Source: Rhodanobacter sp. AS-Z3 (lineage in GTDB: Bacteria > Pseudomonadota > Gammaproteobacteria > Xanthomonadales > Rhodanobacteraceae). From it: a stretch of 64,000 nucleotides of DNA. The position numbers were made by a program, and so were the translations under genes. How positions within the stretch are numbered: the first letter of the stretch is position 1; every line of letters starts with the position of its first letter. The stretch lies in assembly GCF_029224025.1 (NCBI RefSeq), contig NZ_CP119392.1, positions 2,627,001 through 2,691,000 of the forward strand, read 5' to 3'. The notes under the pieces are model-generated. The model made no database searches. It was not told the origin of the DNA and worked only from the letters and a program-made list of their open reading frames with translations. This document shows, piece by piece, positions 1 through 8,259 of the stretch.

Positions 1-1
1 C

Positions 2-1027
2 GAAGCCTTGCGTTCGCAACTCATCCGCTACGGCTTCAGCTACCGCAGCCTGTTCTGGATCACCGGCCTGCTCGCCTTCCTGCTGTCGCCGGTGCTGGAC
101 AACCTCACTACCGCGCTGGTGATGTCGGCAGTGATCCTGGCGGTAGGCGCCGGCAATGCACGCTTCATCACGCTGGCGATGATCAACCTGGTCGTCGCGG
201 CGAACGCGGGCGGCGCGTGGAGCGCCTTCGGCGACATCACCACGTTGATGGTTTGGCAGGCGAACAAGGCACAGTTCTTCGACTTCTTCCGGCTGTTTTT
301 CCCTGCCGTGGTCAACTGGCTGGTACCGGCGATGATCATGTTTTTTGCGCTGCCGAAAGGACGGCCCGAAAGTACTGAAAGCCACAGTCATATCAAGCAT
401 GGCGGCATCAGTATCTGCCTCACGTTCGCGGTGACCATAGCGATCACCGTGATTGGTCGGCAATGGCTGGATATGCCGGCGGCCTACGGCATGCTGACCG
501 GCCTGGCGCTGCTCAATCTGGTCGCCAGTCGCATCGACTATCGCCAGCGGCATTACGCGCTGGCGCAAGGTGAAGAAGAGCATGGCTACTCGATCTTCCG
601 CATCATCGCCAACGCCGAGTGGGACACCTTGCTGTTCTTCTATGGCGTGTTTGCCTGCGTTGGCGGACTGGCCGCGCTGGGCTACCTGGAACTCGCCTCC
701 ACCCAGCTCTACGGCAACCTCGGCCCGACTACCGCGAACGCGTTGATGGGCGTGCTCTCGTCGGTGGTCGACAATATTCCGATCATGTTCGCGGTGATCA
801 AGATGAACCCGCCCATGGACGACTCGCAATGGTTGCTGATCACGCTGACCGCCGGCGTGGGCGGCAGCCTGCTGTCGGTCGGTTCGGCCGCGGGTGTGGC
901 CCTGATGGGCGCCGCACGCGGCCAATACACCTTCATGAGCCACTTGCGCTGGAGCTGGGCCATTGCGCTGGGCTACGTGGCCAGCATCGCCATGCACCTG
1001 TGGTTGGCGAAATCCGTGTTCGGCTGA
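2..1027 (+). CDS. nhaD: NhaD-type Na+/H+ antiporter, 5'-truncated by the window edge
   Basis: The frame is open from base 2, so the true start lies upstream; about 341 C-terminal residues are visible, roughly two thirds of the usual length for this family. The protein is almost entirely hydrophobic segments and contains the NhaD/ArsB-type stretches SPVLDNLTTALVM and NAGGAWSAFGDITTLMVW near its visible start and SSVVDNIPIMFAV in the second half. NhaD proteins exchange Na+ or Li+ for H+ in the inner membrane, giving alkali and salt tolerance. A second cation/proton antiporter follows 76 bp downstream on the same strand, so the two may be co-transcribed. The assignment to the ion transporter superfamily is firm; the substrate is inferred from family. 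Confidence 0.85.
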   Translation, partial: EALRSQLIRYGFSYRSLFWITGLLAFLLSPVLDNLTTALVMSAVILAVGAGNARFITLAMINLVVAANAGGAWSAFGDITTLMVWQANKAQFFDFFRLFFPAVVNWLVPAMIMFFALPKGRPESTESHSHIKHGGISICLTFAVTIAITVIGRQWLDMPAAYGMLTGLALLNLVASRIDYRQRHYALAQGEEEHGYSIFRIIANAEWDTLLFFYGVFACVGGLAALGYLELASTQLYGNLGPTTANALMGVLSSVVDNIPIMFAVIKMNPPMDDSQWLLITLTAGVGGSLLSVGSAAGVALMGAARGQYTFMSHLRWSWAIALGYVASIAMHLWLAKSVFG

Positions 1028-1103
1028 TCCGCTGCGTTGGAGGGAAGCGCCTCGTCGCCATGGGCCATGTAACATCGACCCTTGCCTGACGGAACGACGA
1101 CCC

Positions 1104-2300
1104 ATGCATCACGCCGCCGACATCCTGCTTACCCTGTTCATCATCTTCGTTGCCGCCCAGATCGGCGCCGAAATTGCCCAGCGACTGAAACTGCCCGGCG
1201 TGGTCGGCGAGATAGCTGCTGGTTGCGTAGTCGGCCCCTCGTTGCTGGGCTGGCTAACACCGGAACAGATCCTGCCCGGCACCCCACTCGATGTACTGGC
1301 CGAAATCGGTGTGGTGTTCCTGCTGTTTTCGGTGGGCCTGGAAACGCGGCTGGATGACTTGAAGAAAGTCGGCAAGAGCGCGCTGCTGGTCGGCGTACTG
1401 GGCGTAATCCTTCCGTTCGCGGCCGGGGCGTTGTGGGCGCATGGCGAAGGCTTCGAGTGGATCAAGTCGATGTTTGTGGCGGCGGCGTTCGTGGCCACTT
1501 CGGCCGGCATCACGGCACGCGTGCTGCAGGAACTGGGCGTGCTGCAGCGGATCGAAAGTCGGGTGATCCTCGGCGCCGCGGTGATCGACGACATTCTCGC
1601 CATGCTGCTGCTTGGCGTGGTTTCCTCGCTGCAAGGTGGCGGCTCGCTGGATGTGCAGTCACTGCTGCTGACGATGGCCGGTGCGATCGGTTTTGTGGCA
1701 ATCATCGGCTGGGGCGGCTCCAAGGTCATGCGCCATCGTTCAAGCTGGCTGGAGGCGCCGATCAGCCCGCACTCGGCGCTGACCGTGGTGCTGGCGATCT
1801 GCCTGGGGCTAGCGTGGCTGTCCACGCGCTTCGGCCTTGCCGCGATCATCGGCGCGTTTCTTGCCGGCATGATCGCGTCGGAAACCCGTCAGCGCGAAGA
1901 CCTCGAACATCAGACTTTGCCGCTGCTGTCCTTCCTCACCCCGTTCTTCTTCGTGGTGACCGGTGCCAAGGTCAACCTGACCGAACTGGCCAGCGTCAAT
2001 GCGCTGGTGATGCTGCTGGTTGTCACCGTGATCGCGATTGTGTCCAAGCTGGCGGGCGGTTTTCTTGGCTCGCTGGCATTGGGCCGGCGCAGCGCCACCA
2101 TCATCGGCTTTGGCATGGTGCCGCGTGGTGAGGTGGGCGTGGTGATTGCCAGTCTCGGTCTGGCCGCCGGTGTGTTCAGCGACCGCATCTACGCGATCAT
2201 CGTGGCGATGTCCCTGCTCACCGCCATGGTCACGCCGCCGGTGCTGGCATGGTTGCTCAAGCGCGACCAAAGCGAAGACAAAGCCGAAGTTCCCGGCTGA
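1104..2300 (+). CDS. Kef/CPA2-type monovalent cation:proton antiporter
   Basis: This 398-residue integral membrane protein has about twelve hydrophobic segments and no C-terminal TrkA-N domain, so it is the short, transporter-only form of the Kef/NapA group. The motif GAAVIDDI with adjacent Asp162 and Asp163 is the ion-binding pair of CPA2 exchangers, and the N-terminal KLPGVVGEIAAG stretch is also typical. The frame is open back to 963 inside the preceding gene, but the ATG at 1104 starts directly before the first membrane segment and matches usual family length. It probably exchanges Na+ or K+ for H+ at the inner membrane; the ion cannot be told from sequence. Confidence 0.85.
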   Translation: MHHAADILLTLFIIFVAAQIGAEIAQRLKLPGVVGEIAAGCVVGPSLLGWLTPEQILPGTPLDVLAEIGVVFLLFSVGLETRLDDLKKVGKSALLVGVLGVILPFAAGALWAHGEGFEWIKSMFVAAAFVATSAGITARVLQELGVLQRIESRVILGAAVIDDILAMLLLGVVSSLQGGGSLDVQSLLLTMAGAIGFVAIIGWGGSKVMRHRSSWLEAPISPHSALTVVLAICLGLAWLSTRFGLAAIIGAFLAGMIASETRQREDLEHQTLPLLSFLTPFFFVVTGAKVNLTELASVNALVMLLVVTVIAIVSKLAGGFLGSLALGRRSATIIGFGMVPRGEVGVVIASLGLAAGVFSDRIYAIIVAMSLLTAMVTPPVLAWLLKRDQSEDKAEVPG

Positions 2301-2384
2301 TAACGGCGTCACCCGAAGACACGCGCACGGCAGCCGCGGGAGGAATATGCTGGTGCCGTAGCAGGGGAATTCGGGAAGGAAAAC

Positions 2385-2765
2385 ATGACTGCGAAGAAGA
2401 CCGTCCTCATCGTCGACGACAATGAGCTGGTGCTCGAGTCGCTCGACTTGCTGTTGTCGGGCGCGGAAGGCTTCCAGAGCATCCGTGCACTCGGTTCGGA
2501 CGGCGCGATGCGGCACCTGCGACATGCACCCGTCGACATCATCGTCGCTGACGTGATTCTGGCCGGTTCCGTTTCCGGCATTGATCTCTGTAACGAAGCC
2601 ATCAAACGCCATCCCGATATAGCTCTGGTGGTGATTACCGCCGACAGCGAAGTACGCGTGGATGAAGTCCCCCAGCGTGGCGTGTTTCTGCGCAAACCGT
2701 TTGGCGCCACCGAGTTAATGGTGGCCGTGCAAATGGCGCAACGGAAAGTGGCTAACAGCCACTGA
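2385..2765 (+). CDS. Stand-alone response-regulator receiver protein
   Basis: At 126 residues this is a single CheY-like receiver domain with no output domain. The acidic pair Asp11-Asp12, the phospho-acceptor Asp56, Thr85 and Lys104 followed by Pro-Phe are all in place, so it should accept a phosphoryl group. AGGAAAAC just before the ATG is a good ribosome site. No histidine kinase is next to it, so its partner is elsewhere, and its output is presumably by protein-protein contact. The flanking genes (antiporter, DUF885 lipoprotein) do not suggest a pathway. Confidence 0.85.
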   Translation: MTAKKTVLIVDDNELVLESLDLLLSGAEGFQSIRALGSDGAMRHLRHAPVDIIVADVILAGSVSGIDLCNEAIKRHPDIALVVITADSEVRVDEVPQRGVFLRKPFGATELMVAVQMAQRKVANSH

Positions 2766-2869
2766 ATTTCGGTCCAGGCTGACCGACCATGGCTTGCCGA
2801 TTTCGGCACAGCGACGTTGCCGTCATGCCTGCTACGCTCGACCCTTCCAACCGCCCGGGGAATTCGACC

Positions 2870-4669
2870 ATGCGTCCGTTGCGCGTCCTTACCTTGTCCG
2901 CCGTGATTGCCTCCGTCCTGCTTGCCGGCTGCTCGCCCGGCACGCCTCCTCCAGCCGCCCCGCCGCCCACCGCTACAGTAAACAAACCGGCGGCAACACC
3001 CGACAAGAGTGCTGCGCTGACCACCGCCATCAACGCTTTCGTCGACGGCGCGTTCCAGCACAATCCGGTGTTCGCCGCCAACGCCGGCAAGCACGAGTTC
3101 GACGGCAAGCTGTCCGATTACAGCCCTGCCGGTTTGAAGGGTACGGCCGACTGGCTGCACGCGCAGCGCACCACGTTCGCCGCCTTCACCGACGACCAGC
3201 TGGATGCCAACGCGCGCTTCCAGCGCGACTACGCACTGGCCGTCATCGACGGGCAGCTGTTCTGGCTGGAGGATTCCGGCGCGCCTTACAGCAACCCCAG
3301 CTGGTACAGCGGCGACCTGTCGCCAAGCATGTATCTGACCCGACCCTATGCACCGCTGGCCGAACGCATGGCCGCCTTCGTCACCTACGAAGAAGCGCTG
3401 CCGAAAGCACTCGAGCAGATCAAGGCCAACATGAAGTTGCCCTTGCCGGCGTCGTACATCGACGTTGGCTTCAACTCGTTCGCCGGCTTTGCCAGCTTCT
3501 TCAAGACCGACGTGCCCGGCATCTTCGCCGAGGTCAAGGACGCCGCCCTGCAGGCACGCTTCAAGGCCAGCAATGCCGCCGCCATCAAGGCCTCGCAAGA
3601 TCTGGCCGACTGGTTGAAAGAGCAGCGGCCGCACGCCACCCAGGACTTCGCGCTGGGCGCCGAAAAATTCTCGAAGATGCTCTACGCCACCGAACGCGTC
3701 GACCTGCCGCTGGATCAGCTCAAGGCCATCGGTGAATCCGATCTCGCGCGCAACCTCGCTTCGCTCAAGAGCGCCTGCGATCAGTTTGCTGCTGGCAAGT
3801 CGCTCACCGATTGCGTGGCCAGGGAGAGCGCCGACAAACCGACCGGCGGCGCCGTCGAAGGCGCACGCAAACAGCTTGCCAGCCTGCGCCAGTTCATCGT
3901 CGACAAAGACCTGGTCACCATCCCCGGCACCGAGCAGGCCAAGGCCGAGGAAGCACCGCCGTTCAACCGCTGGAACTTCGCCTATATCGAAATACCCGGC
4001 CCGTACGAAAAGAACCTGCCATCGGTGTTCTACATTGCGCCGCCAGACCCGACCTGGAGCAAGGCCGATCAGGCTGCTTACGTGCCCGGCAAGGCGGCGC
4101 TGCTGTTTGTATCCGCCCATGAAGTGTGGCCCGGCCACTTCCTGCAATTCCTGCACGCCAATCGTGCCGAATCGAAATTCGGCCAGCTGTTTGTCGGCTA
4201 CGCGTTCGCCGAAGGCTGGGCCCACTACACCGAGGAAATGATGTACGACGCCGGCGTCGATGGCGGCACGCCGGAAACCCACATCGGCCAGCTCACCAAC
4301 GCCCTGCTCCGCGACGTGCGCTTCATTTCCGCCATCGGCCTGCACACCGGCGGCATGACCATCGCCCAGTCCGAACAGATGTTTCGTGACAAGGCCTTCC
4401 AGGACCCGGGCAATGCGCGCCAACAAGCCGCCCGCGGCACCTACGACCCGGCCTACCTCAACTACACCATGGGCAAGCTGATCATCATGCAGCTGCGCCA
4501 GGACTGGATCGCCGCGCATCCGGGACCGAACGCGCTGAAGGCATTCCATGACCAGTTCTTGAGCTATGGCGGTCCGCCGATTCCGTTGGTGCGGCAGCAG
4601 ATGCTGGGCGGAAAAATGGAGGCGAAGTTGTGGACGGTCGCCGACAAGCCGGGCGAATCGGCTCATTGA
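2870..4669 (+). CDS. DUF885 family lipoprotein, putative metallopeptidase-like
   Basis: The frame is open from 2789, but the ATG at 2870 gives a proper lipoprotein signal (MRPL, hydrophobic stretch, LLAG-Cys21), so this start is preferred; the product is 599 residues. After a Pro/Ala-rich linker of about 25 residues comes a long helical DUF885 domain. The signature HEVWPGH at about residues 417-423 and AEGWAHYTEE about 30 residues later are the DUF885 hallmark and resemble zinc-peptidase helices, so a periplasmic, membrane-anchored peptidase-like role is plausible. No partner genes lie alongside. Confidence 0.85.
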   Translation: MRPLRVLTLSAVIASVLLAGCSPGTPPPAAPPPTATVNKPAATPDKSAALTTAINAFVDGAFQHNPVFAANAGKHEFDGKLSDYSPAGLKGTADWLHAQRTTFAAFTDDQLDANARFQRDYALAVIDGQLFWLEDSGAPYSNPSWYSGDLSPSMYLTRPYAPLAERMAAFVTYEEALPKALEQIKANMKLPLPASYIDVGFNSFAGFASFFKTDVPGIFAEVKDAALQARFKASNAAAIKASQDLADWLKEQRPHATQDFALGAEKFSKMLYATERVDLPLDQLKAIGESDLARNLASLKSACDQFAAGKSLTDCVARESADKPTGGAVEGARKQLASLRQFIVDKDLVTIPGTEQAKAEEAPPFNRWNFAYIEIPGPYEKNLPSVFYIAPPDPTWSKADQAAYVPGKAALLFVSAHEVWPGHFLQFLHANRAESKFGQLFVGYAFAEGWAHYTEEMMYDAGVDGGTPETHIGQLTNALLRDVRFISAIGLHTGGMTIAQSEQMFRDKAFQDPGNARQQAARGTYDPAYLNYTMGKLIIMQLRQDWIAAHPGPNALKAFHDQFLSYGGPPIPLVRQQMLGGKMEAKLWTVADKPGESAH

Positions 4670-4803
4670 TCCGCTCAACCGGGGCGGCGGGTGCGGCATC
4701 CCCGCCCTTTGGCTGACCAAACGAGCGACCCTTCAGAATGAGAGTCGCCGAGTCAATGGCACTGGTCCGTGACAAAACTCCAAGCCCATCAGGGATTCAC
4801 GCC

Positions 4804-5049
4804 ATGTCCGAAACACCTTTGCACGACACGGTCGACGCTCCGACACAGGATCACGCCCAGCAGCCAGCCGGCCCGTTCACCCAGCGAGATGTGCTTGCGC
4901 TGTGGAGGTGCGCCGAGCACAACAGCACGATCCCGAACGAAGCGCTCGACGCTATGCGGGATGCGCTGTTGGCCAGCATCCATGTACGTTACGAACCCGG
5001 TCCCGACCCATCGCTTCAGCCTGACGCGGGGAAGCTGGGTCGCTTTTGA
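4804..5049 (+). CDS. Small hypothetical protein
   Basis: An 81-residue acidic protein of no family I recognise. The ATG at 4804 is preferred over the upstream frame opening at 4738 because AGGGA sits about nine bases before it. Proline and glutamine are concentrated in the N-terminal third (about residues 8-25); the middle (ALWRCAEHNSTIP...) could form two helices. No signal peptide or membrane segment. It is the last gene before the tRNA-derived attachment site and belongs to the host side of the junction. Confidence 0.45.
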   Translation: MSETPLHDTVDAPTQDHAQQPAGPFTQRDVLALWRCAEHNSTIPNEALDAMRDALLASIHVRYEPGPDPSLQPDAGKLGRF

Positions 5050-5185
5050 GTACCCGTACCCACTCGTCTAGTCTCGAATTCAGAAACTGGGGCTGCGAAA
5101 CTGCGGCCAGTGCGGACTTTCTGGTGCAAGCGGGCTAAGCGGGTCAGAGCCAATTGTCGGGCGCCTGCCGCAACATGACGAGTGG

Positions 5186-5250
5186 GATTGCTCGGCTCAT
5201 CCTGAGCCTCACCCCTCCGCGCTGCGCGCTACGGGGCCAGCCTGCGGCTG
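5186..5250. repeat. REP-like palindromic element (copy 1)
   Basis: A compact GC-rich element with hairpin GGCTCA-TCC-TGAGCC at 5194-5208, followed by TCACCCCTCC and a second GC-rich hairpin region (GCGCTGCGCGC). The layout (hairpin with TCC loop, then TCACCCCTCC) is shared with a second copy at 16884-16959, which identifies them as one repeat family. Both lie just outside the island. REP elements of this kind are common in Xanthomonadales intergenic DNA. Confidence 0.6.
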
Positions 5251-5252
5251 TC

Positions 5253-5275
5253 CAATTTTGTTCCAGACAAAATTG
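5253..5275. repeat. Perfect 9-bp inverted repeat
   Basis: CAATTTTGT and ACAAAATTG face each other across a 5-base TCCAG spacer. It is strikingly AT-rich in a GC-rich setting and directly abuts the REP-like element. There is no T-run after it, so it is a weak terminator candidate; it may be part of the REP unit or an operator. Confidence 0.5.
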
Positions 5276-5320
5276 TCGAACCCGGGTGGGTTCTCACCCA
5301 GTCGTCACCATCAGAAAAGC

Positions 5321-5344
5321 AAAACGCCCCACTCGGGGCGTTTT
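5321..5344 (-). terminator. Orphaned rho-independent terminator of the tRNA-Ser gene
   Basis: A perfect 10-bp stem (AAAACGCCCC / GGGGCGTTTT) with loop ACTC. Read on the minus strand it lies 7 bases past the tRNA-Ser 3'-end sequence kept at 5352-5368, the normal place for a tRNA terminator. Island insertion has moved it 11.4 kb away from the tRNA it once served. The A/T runs on both sides let it act in both directions. Confidence 0.8.
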
Positions 5345-5351
5345 ACTTTTC

Positions 5352-5368
5352 TGGCGGAGAGAGTGGGA
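5352..5368 (-). other. Island attachment site, distal copy (att)
   Basis: TGGCGGAGAGAGTGGGA, identical over 17 bases to 16741-16757, which is the CCA-terminated 3' end of the intact tRNA-Ser(UGA). Identity stops at both sides. This is the expected footprint of tyrosine-integrase insertion at a tRNA 3' end. Confidence 0.88.
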
Positions 5369-5434
5369 CACCTTTCAACTTCCCAACAACCCGCTCCACA
5401 TCTCAGCTTGCAGCGCTCGATCTCTCGACGGTCT

Positions 5435-5455
5435 TTGACCTCGTGAGTTGACCAA
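5435..5455 (+). repeat. Candidate integrase arm-type sites, distal end
   Basis: TTGACCTC at 5435 and TTGACCAA at 5448 are direct repeats with a 13-bp period, starting 66 bp inside the att core. An equivalent pair with the same orientation and period is present at the integrase end (16665-16685). Repeated short sites on both flanks of the core are typical arm sites for tyrosine integrases; binding is inferred. Confidence 0.5.
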
Positions 5456-5503
5456 GTGCCGGAACACTATCACGCTCTCGGACGGATCGAACAGAAGCCG
5501 CCC

Positions 5504-6151
5504 ATGAGCAACACAGACATCCAGGCACGCGCCATCCAGGTCCGCCAGTCATTGGAGACCTCTGGCAATGCTGTTTCCAAGATACGCATTCCTGCCGGTG
5601 TGCCGGACAAAGTGCGCGCCTCACTAGCGTTGCTGCGTGCATCGTTCGACGACGCGACTGGCATCGTGGAACTGTTTCGCATTCATGGAGGCGAGTTCGC
5701 AGGCGCCTGCTTTTCCTTGCTCCGCCCCATGAACGAAAAGCTCAAACGCGGAACCTGGATTGCTTTCTGCGCCACAGACGCCGAAGTCCAGGATTTCATC
5801 CAGAATGACAAGATCCCGCAGAGGAACCTAAGTCAGGAGATCGAGCAGATCCCGCCCTTTGATCAGTTCCCTATGTTCAGCCAACAGCACGCCAATGCTT
5901 GGGACAAATTCCACAGCTTCACCCACGGTGGAAACCAAGTGCTTGGGGCCTACACAAGCGGAGAAGGTATAGGTGCCTCCTTTGGAGATCAGGCCATACT
6001 GGGAGTCTTGGATCATGTAGAAAGCATCGTGGTGATGGGAGCCCAAGTCATGGCCATGATCGCGGGGAATTATGTGCCCGACCAGGCGCATGGCGTGCTG
6101 GACGAGCTGACGGCAGCATTCATGCCTAACCGGACTGCGCCAGCGTCTTGA
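5504..6151 (+). CDS. Hypothetical island protein, possibly DUF6988-like
   Basis: A 215-residue soluble protein. The ATG at 5504 (MSNTDIQ) is preferred to the frame opening at 5456. The central part (FRIHGGEFAGACFSLLRPMNEKLKRGTWIAF) followed by a predicted helical C-terminal half with several His residues is reminiscent of the DUF6988 group of helical proteins, but I recall this only weakly. No membrane segment or signal peptide. It is the first cargo gene after the distal att and stands alone on its strand. Function unknown. Confidence 0.6.
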   Translation: MSNTDIQARAIQVRQSLETSGNAVSKIRIPAGVPDKVRASLALLRASFDDATGIVELFRIHGGEFAGACFSLLRPMNEKLKRGTWIAFCATDAEVQDFIQNDKIPQRNLSQEIEQIPPFDQFPMFSQQHANAWDKFHSFTHGGNQVLGAYTSGEGIGASFGDQAILGVLDHVESIVVMGAQVMAMIAGNYVPDQAHGVLDELTAAFMPNRTAPAS

Positions 6152-6233
6152 ACGTGCTTAATGGGTAAGTGGCCCGCCGCGACCCCAGACATCTCGTCTC
6201 ATCGACGTGAAACCTAGTTGACGCAAGACCCGC

Positions 6234-6545
6234 TTACTTCGGTGTGGCGCCCTTCTTCACCGCTCGTTTCACCGGGCCCAACTGCCGCTCGATCTCAGTG
6301 GCCCACTCCACCAGCGTCACGCCACAGGCCCGGCACCAGTCCCTTAGCTGCAAGCCATCGAGCCGGACGGCGCCCCGCTCCGCTGAACTGACGTAAGTCT
6401 GCGACCGACCAAGCACGACCGCGAAATCGGTTTGATTGAGCCCCGTGCGCTGCTCCCGCAGCGATCTCAATGTGCTGAGAAAAACTTGGTTCTCGGGTCG
6501 ATACAGGGACTTTGGTGCCTGCCCCGCCTTCTTCGTTGTCGCCAT
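6234..6545 (-). CDS. XRE-family helix-turn-helix regulator
   Basis: About 103 residues with a Cro/CI-type helix-turn-helix in the middle (LREQRTGLNQTDFAVVLGRSQTYVSSAERG). The C-terminus is basic (KRAVKKGATPK). An ATG at 6557 is in frame, but GGAG six bases before the ATG at 6545 favours the second start. The last helix (DWCRACGVTLVEW) is the usual XRE dimerisation segment. It is divergent from the secreted-protein gene at 6735 and may control that operon or itself; a TATAAT box lies just upstream. Confidence 0.8.
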   Translation of the reverse strand: MATTKKAGQAPKSLYRPENQVFLSTLRSLREQRTGLNQTDFAVVLGRSQTYVSSAERGAVRLDGLQLRDWCRACGVTLVEWATEIERQLGPVKRAVKKGATPK

Positions 6546-6579
6546 GGCCCGCTCCATGTTTGGTTGGTCGGGCTCTCAC

Positions 6580-6585
6580 ATTATA
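6580..6585 (-). promoter_or_regulatory. -10 box for the XRE gene
   Basis: A perfect TATAAT on the minus strand, which would start transcription near 6573, about 28 bases before the chosen ATG at 6545. No good -35 hexamer is seen at 16-18 bases, so an activator may be needed. The placement also argues against any start further upstream. Confidence 0.5.
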
Positions 6586-6734
6586 AGCCGGAGCGCATTA
6601 GGCAGGCCTTCATTAGTCGTTTATGCAAGGTTCCACTATTTCTCGACCAAGGACGCTATTCTCGGGTTGCCAGGGACGGTGCGCGAAGCTCTGGTTGTGC
6701 CAAACCTCGCGCGTCCATGAAGGGGGATCTATCC

Positions 6735-7481
6735 ATGTTCAACCGGAATTTGTTCTACGCGGGAGCATTACTGATAGGCATTACCTTCACCTCGATGGTC
6801 ACTGCCCAGGAAAGCGGCATCGGCGGCTTCCTCCACCGTGCAGGCGCCGTGGTCAAAGCCAGCGCCGGACAAGTGTTGGGCCAGCCTACTTCAACGCAGA
6901 ATCCATCAGGGGTGGCAGTGACCACCACCGGCGACTATTTCCGCCCTACCCATCCCGCCAGCGGGGGTGAGTTCCAAGGCCTGTTCAACCATTGGAAGCA
7001 AGGTGACGCGTGGCCGCGTGCATCCGTCTACTTCACGGAATATGGCAGTGCGCTTCCGTGCTGGAACGCACGCGCCACCATCTGGCGTTCTGCCAGCTCA
7101 CACCACGAAGAAACGTTCCAAGTGTGCAATGCGCCGATTGTCGTGAAGGACGACATGGGCAACACGGCCCAGATCGCCGGCTTTCCGCTGGACGGCCCCC
7201 TCGGAACCCAGTTCTTCATTGCGCGCAACGTGCCCGGGATTTCCCATGCTGACACCGCGCCCTCACGCAATGCCGGCCCCAATCCGCCAGCCGCACCCTT
7301 CGGCGTGAACATCGCGGGCTTGGAGGGCACCCGGATCCGGCCGATGTATGACGACGTCGTCATCCGGCTCGCGTGGGTCACCGGTTATATGACCCACGAC
7401 GGAGCGCCACTCAATACCTTGTCGGGAAAGTCCCTTTGGGTCGCGGGCTTTGATCCCGCTGGCAACCACGACGCACACTGA
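6735..7481 (+). CDS. Secreted hypothetical protein of the island
   Basis: A 248-residue protein with a clear signal peptide (MFNRNLFY, hydrophobic core, cleavage probably after VTAQ near residue 25). AGGGGG eight bases before the ATG fixes this start; the longer frame from 6432 overlaps the divergent regulator gene and is rejected. The mature part holds two cysteines (PCWNARAT and VCNAPIV), possibly one disulfide, and ends in a short Asn/Ala/His tail. I recognise no family. The next gene, a membrane protein, begins 11 bases later, so the two very likely form an operon. Confidence 0.75.
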   Translation: MFNRNLFYAGALLIGITFTSMVTAQESGIGGFLHRAGAVVKASAGQVLGQPTSTQNPSGVAVTTTGDYFRPTHPASGGEFQGLFNHWKQGDAWPRASVYFTEYGSALPCWNARATIWRSASSHHEETFQVCNAPIVVKDDMGNTAQIAGFPLDGPLGTQFFIARNVPGISHADTAPSRNAGPNPPAAPFGVNIAGLEGTRIRPMYDDVVIRLAWVTGYMTHDGAPLNTLSGKSLWVAGFDPAGNHDAH

Positions 7482-7492
7482 GGACGATCCCC

Positions 7493-8137
7493 ATGCAAAT
7501 CATCATCGTCATTGCGTTGGCCTTGCTGGCCGGCGGGATTTACCTCATCCATCGGTTTGGCGGTGGCGTCACCAAAACGCCCCCGCTCCAAGTGTCCGAA
7601 GACAACGGCTGGACCACCATTGCCACAACACCCGCCCCACTCCCACTTCGCATCACCGCCATCTCGGTCATCTTTGCCACCGGCTTGGCCATCATGGTCG
7701 GGGTGTCGAAGTCGTCCAGCAACCCCACCTCCGACATGACTCCCCTTTTCGTGGTCCTTGTCTGGTTAGGATCAGGCATCCTCATCCGTCGGATGTGGCA
7801 GGGCTATCACGATGGACGCCGCAAGGTCGTTCATTTTCCCGTCCAGGTGTCCGCGCAAGGCATCCGACTGGGCAGCTTGCACATCCCGCCCGATCGCATC
7901 TATGCCATCACCCGTCGAAACGGCCAAGATGGTCGTGTGGTGGTGGTCGCCGGTCGCGGTGCTGCGCTGGGTGTGTCGCAGATGGCCGCCGGCACGCTGT
8001 CCTTGCTCACGAAAATCAGCCACACCGTGGAGGTGGAACACGATGGCCAGAGCACGGTGCTGGCGGGAGGTCTGACAGAACCTCAGGCGAATGCTGTGGC
8101 CACCGAGATTACGCGGCGGCTTCCGGGCTTTGGTTAA
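7493..8137 (+). CDS. Membrane protein partner of the secreted island protein
   Basis: A 214-residue protein with three hydrophobic segments: an N-terminal anchor (residues 2-20), one near 54-70 and one near 85-100. The C-terminal half (about 110-214) is soluble and looks like a small beta domain (VHFPVQVSAQGIRLGSLHIPPDRIYAITRRNGQDGR), reminiscent of PH-like domains of bacterial membrane proteins, though this is only a resemblance. It begins 11 bases after the secreted protein gene. Family unknown to me. Confidence 0.7.
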   Translation: MQIIIVIALALLAGGIYLIHRFGGGVTKTPPLQVSEDNGWTTIATTPAPLPLRITAISVIFATGLAIMVGVSKSSSNPTSDMTPLFVVLVWLGSGILIRRMWQGYHDGRRKVVHFPVQVSAQGIRLGSLHIPPDRIYAITRRNGQDGRVVVVAGRGAALGVSQMAAGTLSLLTKISHTVEVEHDGQSTVLAGGLTEPQANAVATEITRRLPGFG

Positions 8138-8259
8138 CGGAAGTGTTTTACGTGCCCATTTCGCTCGCGCCATCCCACACACGCGACCATGCTGATCAAG
8201 CACGGCGGTCATATCAAGCAACGGATGCGTCTAGGGCGGTGCCTGTCAAAAAAAGAGAA

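Larger units (their letters stand above)
5050..5503. other. Gene-free junction between host chromosome and genomic island
   Basis: No credible gene is seen here. In order the stretch holds a REP-like hairpin element (about 5186-5250), a 9-bp perfect inverted repeat (5253-5275), the stranded terminator of the tRNA-Ser gene (5321-5344), the 17-bp attachment-site repeat (5352-5368) and, inside the island, a pair of TTGACC repeats (5435-5455). The 94- and 62-codon open frames crossing it run over the REP, terminator and att site and look non-coding. Confidence 0.7.

Noticed and set aside
963..1103. 47-codon N-terminal extension of the Kef-type antiporter
   Set aside because: It overlaps the end of the NhaD gene and encodes no conserved residues; the ATG at 1104 fits the family start.
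4680..4706. Terminator after the DUF885 gene
   Set aside because: A GGGGCGG/CCCCGCC hairpin can be drawn, but the loop is irregular and only three T residues follow, so it is not supported well enough to annotate.
2309..4720. 803-codon open frame on the minus strand
   Set aside because: It lies antisense to the well-supported DUF885 lipoprotein gene and the receiver gene, has low-complexity Gly/Arg/Val composition and no family features; it is a shadow of high-GC codon usage.
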